Assembly (NCBI RefSeq): GCF_047971665.1
Contig: NZ_JBKEAA010000014.1
Span: 1 to 64,000 of the forward strand
Source: Castellaniella sp047971665
GTDB lineage: Bacteria > Pseudomonadota > Gammaproteobacteria > Burkholderiales > Burkholderiaceae_B
Direction of reading: 5' to 3'
Length of the DNA: 64,000 bases
Part shown: one piece after another, positions 43,879 to 52,043 of the stretch
Layout: every line of letters starts with the position of its first letter
Numbering within the stretch: position 1 is the stretch's first letter
The notes under the pieces: model-generated
The model's database searches: none
Told to the model about the DNA's origin: nothing
What the model saw: only the letters and a program-made list of their open reading frames with translations
Program-made: the position numbers and the translations under genes

Positions 43879-46122
43879 TCAGAAGTGCAGGTTCAGGGTG
43901 GCCACGGCCGAGCGTCCCGGCGCGATGGAGGCGTAATGAGACGGATAGGCCTTGTCGTAGTAGGTCTCGTTGGACAGGTTGTTCACGTTGATCTGCAGAT
44001 CAACAGTCTTGTTCACCTGATAGCGCGCCATGGCATCGAAGCGCCAGTAGGACGGGATGCTGATGGTGTTGGCCTCGTTGCCGTACTGCTTGTCCACGTA
44101 ATAGGCGCCGACGCCAGCCGTCAATTGCGGCGTGAAGGCGTAGGTGTTCCACAGGCTGAAGCTGCTTTCCGGCGTATTGGGGAATGCGTTGCCTTCGTAG
44201 GCGCTGTTCGTGCCGTTTTCGCCGATGCGGCTCTTCAGGTAGGTGTAGCCCGCGTAGATCTGCCATGCCGGCGTGAGGTTGCCCGACAGGCCCAGCTCGA
44301 AGCCGTCTACGCGCTTGTCGCCCGACATGGCGTAGGTGTTGTCAGGCAGCGTGATGCGCGCATTGGTGGTTTCGACGCGGAACATGGCGGCGGTCAGGCC
44401 CAGGCGTCCATCCAGGAAATCCCATTTGGTGCCCAGTTCCAGGGTGCGGTTCTTTTCCGGCGCCAGGTCGGCGGCGTTCTGGCCCACTCCGCCGCGTCCC
44501 GGGGTCAGGCTTTGCGTTTCGCTGCCTTCGCCCAGGGTGGCACCGGCCGGTGTCGATGACGTGCCGTAGGAAATGTAGATGCTGCCGTTGGATGCCGGCT
44601 TGTAGACCAGGCCCAGCTGATAGTTGAACAGGGTGTCGTGGCGGTCGATGCGGTTTCCGCCGGCCGCGTCCCTGCGCGTCGTGTAGTCATCCACGCGCAG
44701 CCCGAGCGTGGCCTGCCAGTGCTCATTGAATTCGATCGTGTCGAAGCCGTAGACCGATTTTGTCAGCGTGCGGGTGTAGGTGGGGTTCCCCGAGGGGCCG
44801 CCGTTCAGGGGGTTGACCCAGGGGTCGCTGGGGTCGGGGTCGTAGAGGCTGGTGCAGGTATAGTTGCCGGCCGCGCCGATGCCGTCGGGGCACTTGCTGC
44901 TGCCGCGGTCGATGTTCAGGCGGCCCGAGCGGCCGTCCTCGGCCGACAGTTCGATGCCGGTCAGGAACCGGTGCTGCCATTGCCCCGTGCTGAATTCGCC
45001 CTGCAGCTCGGTCTGATTGGCCCAGGTGCTGACGCGGCTGTCGCGATTGTTGTTGCGACGCCAGACCAGGCCGTTGTTCACATTGCCCTTGCTGTCGTCA
45101 GGCTGCGTCCAGACGTAGCGCTGCGTGCCGCGGGTGTAGCGGGTCGAGTTGCGCAGGGTCAGCCGATCGCTGAAGTCATGCTCGATCTGCAGCGTGCCCA
45201 TGTCGTTGCGCGTGCGGCGGTAATCGCTTTCCAGACCGTAGAAATTGTCGCGGTCGATATCGGTGATGGGCGTGCGGTCGAAATCGGGGTCGTTCGAGCC
45301 CTTGGGTGAAATCGTGTACGGAATCCCGCCGTCCGGCGTATCGTCGGACTCCATGTGAAAATAGCTGAGCGTCACGCGCGTGGGGGTGCCCAGGCCGAAG
45401 GTGATCGTCGGCGCCACGCCCCAGCGCTTGTAGTCGACGGCATCGCGGCCGTCCACGTCCTGGCTGTGGTTCATGGCGTTCAGGCGGAAGGCGGTGGTCT
45501 CGCCCAGTTGCCAGTTGCTGTCCACAGTCTGACGGAAATAGTTGGCGGTGCCCACGCCCAGGGATACGTCGGTGAAGTCGCGCAGCTTGGCCGTTTTGCT
45601 GATCAGGTCGATGCTGCCGCCGGCGCCGCCCCGGCCCGCGAAGGCGCCGTCCGCGCCTTTGATGACTTCGACCTGCTCCAGATTGAAGACCTCGCGGGAG
45701 GTGGCGCCGATGTCGCGCATGCCGTCGATGAAGGTGCTGGACTGGGCATCATAGCCGCGGATGAAGGGGCGGTCGCCCAGCGGATTGCCGCCTTCGCCCG
45801 CGCCGAACGTGATGCCGGGAGAATTGCGCAGCACATCGGTCAGCGTCGTGGCGGCCTGACTCTGGATCAATTCCTTGGAAATGATCTGCACGGACTTGGC
45901 AGTGTCCAGGATGGGCGCGGTGAATTTGTCGGAAGCGGATTCCTTGACCAGGAAAGGCGCGGGCCGCTCGCCCTCGACCTTGATCGGACTGAGCTGGGTC
46001 GGGTCCGGTTCCGTTTCCTGGGCCTGGGCTGCCTGGGGCAGCAGGAACAGGCCGGGGGTCGCCAGCGCCGTGGCCAGTCCGCCCGTCAGCTTGCCCGTTC
46101 TGAATGCGCGATTTTCTTCCAC
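43879..46122 (-). CDS. fiu: TonB-dependent catecholate siderophore receptor, Fiu type
   Basis: 747 residues. Outer-membrane 22-strand barrel importing Fe-catecholates with TonB/ExbBD energy. Signal peptide TGGLATALATPGLFLLPQAAQA, cut before QETEPDPTQ. Plug domain with VKESASDKFTAPILDTAKSVQ, LRNSPGITFGAGEGGNPLGD and VEVIKGADGAFAGRGGAGG. C-terminal strand ends RSAVATLNLHF with terminal Phe. Start set at a GTG because CAGGGAGA lies seven bases before it; the TTG eight codons upstream has no ribosome site. Fur-box-like DNA lies just upstream. Adjacent piuC supports the Fiu assignment. Confidence 0.93.
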   Translation of the reverse strand: MEENRAFRTGKLTGGLATALATPGLFLLPQAAQAQETEPDPTQLSPIKVEGERPAPFLVKESASDKFTAPILDTAKSVQIISKELIQSQAATTLTDVLRNSPGITFGAGEGGNPLGDRPFIRGYDAQSSTFIDGMRDIGATSREVFNLEQVEVIKGADGAFAGRGGAGGSIDLISKTAKLRDFTDVSLGVGTANYFRQTVDSNWQLGETTAFRLNAMNHSQDVDGRDAVDYKRWGVAPTITFGLGTPTRVTLSYFHMESDDTPDGGIPYTISPKGSNDPDFDRTPITDIDRDNFYGLESDYRRTRNDMGTLQIEHDFSDRLTLRNSTRYTRGTQRYVWTQPDDSKGNVNNGLVWRRNNNRDSRVSTWANQTELQGEFSTGQWQHRFLTGIELSAEDGRSGRLNIDRGSSKCPDGIGAAGNYTCTSLYDPDPSDPWVNPLNGGPSGNPTYTRTLTKSVYGFDTIEFNEHWQATLGLRVDDYTTRRDAAGGNRIDRHDTLFNYQLGLVYKPASNGSIYISYGTSSTPAGATLGEGSETQSLTPGRGGVGQNAADLAPEKNRTLELGTKWDFLDGRLGLTAAMFRVETTNARITLPDNTYAMSGDKRVDGFELGLSGNLTPAWQIYAGYTYLKSRIGENGTNSAYEGNAFPNTPESSFSLWNTYAFTPQLTAGVGAYYVDKQYGNEANTISIPSYWRFDAMARYQVNKTVDLQINVNNLSNETYYDKAYPSHYASIAPGRSAVATLNLHF

Positions 46123-46152
46123 TCGAATTTCTCCCTGAATTGACAAATGTCA

Positions 46153-46167
46153 TAGAAATAATTCTCA
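46153..46167 (-). promoter_or_regulatory. Fur-box-like site upstream of fiu
   Basis: On the minus strand TGAGAATTATTTCTA resembles the 7-1-7 Fur box TGATAATnATTATCA, best in the left half (6 of 7). It lies 31 bp before the start codon, and further AT-rich inverted motifs (AGAATTGTTCTT) continue to about 46205. Iron repression is expected for this gene type. Confidence 0.5.
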
Positions 46168-46316
46168 ATCAGGAATGGAATTCTAAACAAGAATTGTTCT
46201 TAATTCAAATTAAGGAGGAAATATGGAAAAATGATACGGATCAAAGCAAGCGGCCGGTCGGGCAGTGGGCAGGCACGGCCGCCATGTAGGATTGTTCGAT
46301 CAGATAAGGCACAGCT

Positions 46317-48515
46317 ATGTCGTACCCTTCGCTCTGCGTCGCGGCCGCCTGGCCCGACGTCCGGTCTCCCGTCGCGCCTCGCGAGAACCTCGAGGTCAGG
46401 CAATCCGGCCGTGTGCGGACCGATGCCTACGCCTGGATGAGATTCATCCCGCCCTCCGGCACGCGCACGCTGGACGATCTGCCGGTGCGATTGCGCGAGC
46501 ACCTGGAGGCCGAGAGGCAGTATGCGCAAGCGGTCCTGCGCCCCCTGGAACCCGATGTCCAATGGTTTTACGAGCGGCTGGCCTCGGGCGCGCCGCAGAT
46601 GCGCGAGCCGATGCCGGAGTCCCCCGAAGACTGGCGCTACCATGCCGAGCTGGCCGAGGGATGCGCCCATCGTGTCTTTTTCCGAACCGGGCCGAACGGG
46701 ACGCAGCGCCTGCTCGACGAGGCCGCGCGTGCGAAAGGCCATGCCTACTATCGCTCGACGGATCATCAGCCCAGTCCGGACGGCCGTTATTTTGCCTGGG
46801 CGGAGGATGTGACCGGTGACGATCGTCATCGGATCTGCCTGCTCGATATCGAGCGCGGCGACATCCGCGTCCTGGTGGCTTCGGATGCCTTCGGCTATGA
46901 AGGCTTCACGTTTTCGCCCTCGTCTTGTTATCTGTTCTGGATCTGGCGCGATGCGTCCAGCCGCCCGACCCGCTTGTACCGCTCCCCGGTCGAAGGCGGC
47001 GAGGCGGCGTTCGTTTACGAGGAATCCGATCCCGCGTTGTTCATGCGGGTCGCACGCACCGCCGCCGGCCGCTTCGTGGCGCTGACGATAGCGGGCCCGG
47101 ATACCGCCGAGGTCCGCCTCATCGCCGCCGGTGCAGAGACGGAACGCCCTGATCCGGTCCGGCCGCGCCAGCCAGGGGTGCGTTATGAAGTGAATGAATG
47201 GCACGATGCCCTGCTGATGCTGACCGATGCCGATGGCGCGGCCGATGGCAAGCTGTTGCGGCTCGATCCGGTGACGTTCGCTCTGCGCGATGAGCTGGTT
47301 CCCGGTCGTCCCGGGGTGTCCCTCATCGCCATTCATCCTTTTTCCAGGGCGCTCGTCCGGCTGGAACGCGCTCAGGGCCTGCATCGTCTCGTGCTGACGC
47401 ATCTGGATGGGCGGGAGACGATGATCGGCTTTGATGGGCCGGCGTATTGCGTCGAGCTTCCCGCCGCCCAGCCGTATGGGGCGCGGGAAGTCCGCATGCT
47501 GCACCAGGCCCCGGCCAGCCCGCCGTGCTGGATCGACATCGACTTGACGAGCGGGCGCCGCCGAGAGGCGGAGCGGGCCGCGCCCTGCGGCTTCGATGCG
47601 GCCGCGTACCGTGTCGAGCGCATCGAGGCGCAGGCGCCCGACGGAGAAACCGTGCCGGTCACGGTGCTGTCCCGCAGGGATGCGGAGGGGCCGCAGCCTT
47701 TGCTGCTGACGGGATATGGCGCCTATGGCATTTCCCGGGAATCCGATTTTTCCTGGCCGGCGACTGTGCTTGTCGATGCCGGGTTCCGGTATGCGATCGC
47801 ACATGTGCGGGGCGGATCAGAAAAGGGCGTGCGCTGGTACCAGGACGGATGCCGCGAAAAAAAGCGGCATTCGATGACGGATTTCATCGCCTGTGCGCGC
47901 CATCTCGTCGTGATCGGTTATGCCGAGCCCGGACGGATCGTGGCTCAGGGCGTGTCGGCCGGCGGGCTGCTGGTCTGCGGCGCGATGAACATGGCGCCGG
48001 AACTCTGGGCGGGGGTGATCGCGCAGGTGCCGTTCGTCGATATGCTCAACACCATGAGCGACGCGCATCATCCGCTGGTGCCGCTGCTGCGTCCGGACTG
48101 GGGCGATCCGCTGGCAGACCCCAAGGCCTATGACTGGATCGCCGATATTTCACCCTACGAGAACGTCGGCCGGGCAGACTATCCCCCCGTGCTGTGCACG
48201 GCCGGGCTGAAGGATGATCGTGTCCCGTACTGGGAGCCGGCCAAGCTGGTGGCCAACATCCGCCATCGGGGAACAGGAAACAGGCCGGCGATCCTGGTCC
48301 TGGATCCCGACAGTGGTCACCAGGGCAGTGCCGGTCGGGACCACGCCTTCGCGCAGGCGGCGCTATTGTGGGCCTTCGCCTGCCAGTGCGCGGCGGTTCC
48401 TGTGCCGTCTGGCCATGTGAACGGACCCGAGGGCGCAGAGCGCGGACACCGCCAGTGCCGGCAGGGCGACGGTGACGATGGCGCCCAGCAGGTGGTGGTC
48501 GAACACCCATTCTGA
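46317..48515 (+). CDS. oligopeptidase B-like S9A serine peptidase
   Basis: 732 residues. Residues about 1-420 form the seven-bladed beta-propeller (SPDGRYFAWAEDVTGDDRHRI, GYEGFTFSPSSCYLFWIWRD). The alpha/beta-hydrolase domain follows, with LLLTGYGAYGISRES and AHVRGGSEKGVRWYQDG. The nucleophile is the Ser in GVSAGGLLVCGAMN, the acid lies in GLKDDRVPYWEPAK and the His in DSGHQGSAGR, so the triad is complete. Related enzymes cleave short peptides after basic residues. The final 40-odd residues, after WAFAC, lie antisense to the neighbouring MFS gene and look non-native. Located between two siderophore receptor loci, so a role in siderophore processing can be imagined but is unproven. Confidence 0.88.
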   Translation: MSYPSLCVAAAWPDVRSPVAPRENLEVRQSGRVRTDAYAWMRFIPPSGTRTLDDLPVRLREHLEAERQYAQAVLRPLEPDVQWFYERLASGAPQMREPMPESPEDWRYHAELAEGCAHRVFFRTGPNGTQRLLDEAARAKGHAYYRSTDHQPSPDGRYFAWAEDVTGDDRHRICLLDIERGDIRVLVASDAFGYEGFTFSPSSCYLFWIWRDASSRPTRLYRSPVEGGEAAFVYEESDPALFMRVARTAAGRFVALTIAGPDTAEVRLIAAGAETERPDPVRPRQPGVRYEVNEWHDALLMLTDADGAADGKLLRLDPVTFALRDELVPGRPGVSLIAIHPFSRALVRLERAQGLHRLVLTHLDGRETMIGFDGPAYCVELPAAQPYGAREVRMLHQAPASPPCWIDIDLTSGRRREAERAAPCGFDAAAYRVERIEAQAPDGETVPVTVLSRRDAEGPQPLLLTGYGAYGISRESDFSWPATVLVDAGFRYAIAHVRGGSEKGVRWYQDGCREKKRHSMTDFIACARHLVVIGYAEPGRIVAQGVSAGGLLVCGAMNMAPELWAGVIAQVPFVDMLNTMSDAHHPLVPLLRPDWGDPLADPKAYDWIADISPYENVGRADYPPVLCTAGLKDDRVPYWEPAKLVANIRHRGTGNRPAILVLDPDSGHQGSAGRDHAFAQAALLWAFACQCAAVPVPSGHVNGPEGAERGHRQCRQGDGDDGAQQVVVEHPF

Positions 48516-49694
48516 CAATGCGCCGGCCAGCAGCGGGCCGGCGGCGCCGAACAACGAGACCACGAAACTCCAGATCGCGAAGCAGCGCGCCCTCAGCGAG
48601 GCCGGCGCCAGGTCCTGCAGCATGGTGGGCACCAGCGCATTGGCCGTGCAGGTCATGAACAGGAACAGTCCGACCGCGACGAACGCCTGATCGAGTGTGC
48701 GCAGGGCTGTCAGCACAAAAAGCGCCGGGATGGCCGCGATCACTGATATTCCCATGATCAGGGGGCGTACCGCCCGTCCGAAACGCCCGGCGAGCTTGCG
48801 GTCCAGCAGTCCGGCCACCGGCAGGCACCCGACGCTCGTGAGCAGGATGATCAGGCCCATGGCCTGGCCGATGTCTCCGGTGGCGGCGCCGAACTGGCGC
48901 TGCAATGACAGGGCGATCAACTGATTGAGTGCCTGCACCGCGGTGATCAGGCAGCCGGCCGTGCCCACGAACAGGCCGATGGCTTGCCAGCGCAGTCGCA
49001 GAAAGGCGAGCAGCGAACCTTGCGTCTCGCGGTCGTCCATGCCGAGATGCCGGATGGGGTTGGCCGTCAGCGTGCCGAGCAGCAGCAGTGGCAGGCCGGC
49101 CATGCCGAGCAGCAGGAAGGCCTTGCGCCAGGGTTCGGCAGGCCAGGCAAACAGCGTGCCTGCCGTGGACAGGAGGATGTCGCTGAAATAGAAGCCGCCG
49201 CTGGCGCCAGCCGCCATGAGGGCCGCGAACCCGAGGTTGGCGCTCACCCGGTGCCGCTCGGGCGCCAGATCGGGGATCAGCGAGTAGACCAGCGGAACCA
49301 TGGCGAATTCCGTGATGCCCGCCGCTGCGCGGCCGATGAAAAAGAGCGGGAATTCGCGGGCGACGGCGCTCAGGCACATCAGCGCGGACGAGACAGCGAT
49401 CAGGCACAGCAGTACCCGCTTGCGTGAGTAGCGGTCGGCGAATCGCGCCAGCGGAATCGCCAGCGCGCTGGCAATCAGGATGCCCGCCAGACCTTGCAGC
49501 GCGCCCAGGGCGGTGTCGCTGACGCCAAAACTCGCCTGGATGGCGGCCAGGGAGACGGCCTGCAGGCCCACGTCGGCCATTTGCAGGCCGGCGGCGATGC
49601 CCAGGAACACCACGGTGAAAATGCCCTGCGCAGTCCACGAGGCGGACGTGGCAGGGCGTGGGTCGCTCAGGGCTGAATCCAGGCTCAACGCCAT
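48363..49694 (-). CDS. MFS transporter, linked to siderophore receptor
   Basis: 443 residues, about twelve to fourteen membrane helices. MFS motif A is in LARFADRYSRKRVLLCL; AAAGITEFAMVPLVYSLIPDL and MGLIILLTSVGCLPVAGLLDRK are typical of the family. The ATG overlaps the end of the TonB-receptor gene by 10 bp, so the two form an operon. Substrate could be a siderophore, exported from the cell or moved from periplasm to cytoplasm; sequence alone does not decide. The 3' end overlaps the converging peptidase gene by 153 bp. Confidence 0.88.
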   Translation of the reverse strand: MALSLDSALSDPRPATSASWTAQGIFTVVFLGIAAGLQMADVGLQAVSLAAIQASFGVSDTALGALQGLAGILIASALAIPLARFADRYSRKRVLLCLIAVSSALMCLSAVAREFPLFFIGRAAAGITEFAMVPLVYSLIPDLAPERHRVSANLGFAALMAAGASGGFYFSDILLSTAGTLFAWPAEPWRKAFLLLGMAGLPLLLLGTLTANPIRHLGMDDRETQGSLLAFLRLRWQAIGLFVGTAGCLITAVQALNQLIALSLQRQFGAATGDIGQAMGLIILLTSVGCLPVAGLLDRKLAGRFGRAVRPLIMGISVIAAIPALFVLTALRTLDQAFVAVGLFLFMTCTANALVPTMLQDLAPASLRARCFAIWSFVVSLFGAAGPLLAGALSEWVFDHHLLGAIVTVALPALAVSALCALGSVHMARRHRNRRALAGEGPQ

Positions 49695-51823
49695 TGATAT
49701 TGAATCTGCATGTCGACGGTCCGTTCGCCCCCGTAGTAGCAGTAGAAGTCGCAGCCGCTGACATAGGTCTTGTCGGTCAGGTTGCGGGCATTGAGCTGTA
49801 TGGCCCAGCGGCGATCGATCTGATAGCGCGCCATCAAGTCGATCAGCGTGTAGCTGGGGATGGCCTCGCCCGGATAGTAGCGCTGGTCTTCGGTCGAGCC
49901 GTTGTAGCGTGCGCCCGCGCCGAGCGTCAGCGCGCCGCCGTTCGACAGGGTCAGACGGTGGCTCAGCCAGACGCTGGCCTGGTGCCGGGGGATCAGCGGC
50001 GTGCGGATCGTCAGGCTGCTGTCGACGTCCTGGCGCGAATGGTTGTAGGTATAGGAGACCTTGAGGTCGGTGTCGGGCGTGACCTTGAAATCGCCCTGCA
50101 GTTCAAACCCTTTGTTGGTGCGTTTGCCGCTTTGCGACTGGATGTTGGATGCATCCGATATCAGGGCGTTCTTTTCCTCGATATCGAAGTAGGCCAATGT
50201 CAGGGTGCCGTTCAGCCATTCGGGGTCCAGCTTGATCCCGATTTCCTTTTGTTTGCCGACGTAGGGCTGGTAGGTATTGCCGTAACCGTCGACGCCGGCG
50301 ATGGGCTTGAAGGATTCGGAATAGCTGAGGTAGGGCGAGATGCCGTAGTCGCTGATGTACATGACACCGGCGTTCACGCTGTTGCGGCTGACGTCGTAGC
50401 CGGTGTTCGTTCCATCGATGAAGCCATCGCTTCTGGCGCGGTCGTGACGAATGCCGGCGTTGAAGTTCCAGTGCGATCCGATGCGTGCCTGGGCGGCGGC
50501 ATACAGGCCCCATTGATTGGTGTGCAGCTTATAGGGTGTTGCCGTGACCGGGAAGGGCTGGCCATAGACCGGATTGAACATGTCCAGGTTCGGCGCCGAA
50601 CCAAAACCGTTGTTGCGGCCGGATGTGCTGGACTTCAGGTAGTCGATGCCGACGACGGGCAGGATCTCGACTGATTTGCCCAGCCGCACGCGACCCTTGA
50701 TCCGGTTGTCGATGTAATGGTTGTTGGTGCTGCCATCGGTGAGCGAATAGCCGCGCCACAGTTCGCGATTGTCGTCCGAACCATAGGCGAACACGTTGCG
50801 CTGATCGATGTCCAGGTATGCGTACTTGTAGTTCTGGGTGAAGGTCCAGTCCGGCGCGATCTTGTGGGTGAACAGCCAGCCGGCGCTCACTTGCGTGCGC
50901 TTGAGCCGGTCGAAGCCGGGTTCGCCGGCGTTCAGGCGCCGATCGATCTTGCCGTAGGGGGTGTCGATGAGGGTGCCGTAGGCCGGCAGGAAACCATTGG
51001 TGGGATGGCCCTCTTCGTGCTGGATGCTGCCCAGCAGCGTCAGAGACGTGCGCTCGCTGAAGTCGATCGTCAGGCTGGGCGCGAGGTAGTAGCTTTTCAT
51101 GTCCGTCTCGCGCTGCATGCTATCGGCGCGACGGGCCTGGGCAACGATGCGGTAGTAGACGTTGCCCGCTTCATTGGCGATTCCGTTGTAGTCGATGCCC
51201 AGTCCAAGACGGCCGCGATGGCCGGCCTCGGCATTGAGCAACAGGGATTCTTCCTTGTGAGGCCGTTTGGTGACCAGATTGACCACGCCGCCGGACTCGG
51301 ATGCGCCGAATTCCAGGGCGCTTGGTCCTTTCAGCACTTCTATTTTCTCGACGCCGAAGATTTCAGGTTTCCAGACGAAGAATCCGTTCGGGGTCGTTGG
51401 TGTGCCATCCAGCGAAGTGGAGGCATTGAAGCCCCGGATCTTGAACCATTCGACCTTGTTGTCCGCACCGAAAGGTTCGCTGAAGATGCCCGCTTGATAT
51501 TGCAGAGCCTCGTCGATTTTGCGGGCGCCTTGTGTTTCGATGTCCTGAGTGCCGATCACGGCGCTGGAATTGGGGGCATAGAAATCCAGATCCTGCAGGT
51601 CACTGACGGTCCCGACGACGGTGACCGCATCGAGCTCGCCCACGGGGCGGCTGTTGGCGTCGACAGGGTCGGATGCGGCCTGATCGGACGGCGCGGCCTG
51701 ATGACTGGGGGGAGCCGTGTTGGTGGAAGTGCTTCGCGCATGCCCAGTGGCTGGCGCCAGCGCAAGATACCCGGTTGCGGCGAACGCCGCCCAGGTCTTG
51801 GGTGAAGAAATAGATTGCCGCAT
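49685..51823 (-). CDS. TonB-dependent siderophore receptor, FhuA/FoxA-like
   Basis: 712 residues. Signal peptide near the N-terminus (AAFAATGYLALAPATGHARS), then a Ser/Thr/Pro-rich stretch and the TonB-box region ELDAVTVVG. Plug domain: IDEALQYQAGIFSEPFGADNK, FKIRGFNASTSLDG and VEKIEVLKGPSALEFGASESGG. Barrel segments and the YVSGCDFYCYYGGER loop near the C-terminus, with its paired Cys, are characteristic of hydroxamate-type receptors such as FhuA. Ends in IQYQWR rather than a terminal Phe. Followed by an overlapping MFS gene; Fur-like site upstream. Ligand predicted as a ferric hydroxamate with modest confidence. Confidence 0.91.
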   Translation of the reverse strand: MRQSISSPKTWAAFAATGYLALAPATGHARSTSTNTAPPSHQAAPSDQAASDPVDANSRPVGELDAVTVVGTVSDLQDLDFYAPNSSAVIGTQDIETQGARKIDEALQYQAGIFSEPFGADNKVEWFKIRGFNASTSLDGTPTTPNGFFVWKPEIFGVEKIEVLKGPSALEFGASESGGVVNLVTKRPHKEESLLLNAEAGHRGRLGLGIDYNGIANEAGNVYYRIVAQARRADSMQRETDMKSYYLAPSLTIDFSERTSLTLLGSIQHEEGHPTNGFLPAYGTLIDTPYGKIDRRLNAGEPGFDRLKRTQVSAGWLFTHKIAPDWTFTQNYKYAYLDIDQRNVFAYGSDDNRELWRGYSLTDGSTNNHYIDNRIKGRVRLGKSVEILPVVGIDYLKSSTSGRNNGFGSAPNLDMFNPVYGQPFPVTATPYKLHTNQWGLYAAAQARIGSHWNFNAGIRHDRARSDGFIDGTNTGYDVSRNSVNAGVMYISDYGISPYLSYSESFKPIAGVDGYGNTYQPYVGKQKEIGIKLDPEWLNGTLTLAYFDIEEKNALISDASNIQSQSGKRTNKGFELQGDFKVTPDTDLKVSYTYNHSRQDVDSSLTIRTPLIPRHQASVWLSHRLTLSNGGALTLGAGARYNGSTEDQRYYPGEAIPSYTLIDLMARYQIDRRWAIQLNARNLTDKTYVSGCDFYCYYGGERTVDMQIQYQWR

Positions 51824-51976
51824 GTCTTTCCTGCGCGGAGGTTGGTGTGGAGGGAGCAGAAAGGGTGGAAAGATCTGCGTGGTTTTCAGGGCCTGTCAAA
51901 GGCTTCGACGCGAATTTCCCCTCTCTGGAATGAGGAATGTCTGACAGATATCCACAATGAGAAGCGAATTCTAAAC

Positions 51977-51993
51977 AATATCGATTATCAATT
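51977..51993 (-). promoter_or_regulatory. Fur-box-like site upstream of the FhuA-like receptor gene
   Basis: The minus strand reads AATTGATAATCGATATT, containing a perfect TGATAAT half-site followed by a weaker second half. The adjacent 13-mer GAATTCTAAACAA (51966-51978) is identical to one upstream of fiu at 46178-46190. Confidence 0.5.
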
Positions 51994-52043
51994 CAAACAA
52001 AATGATGTCAAAACGGCAGGCCGCTACCTGCCGAAAGGACGGA

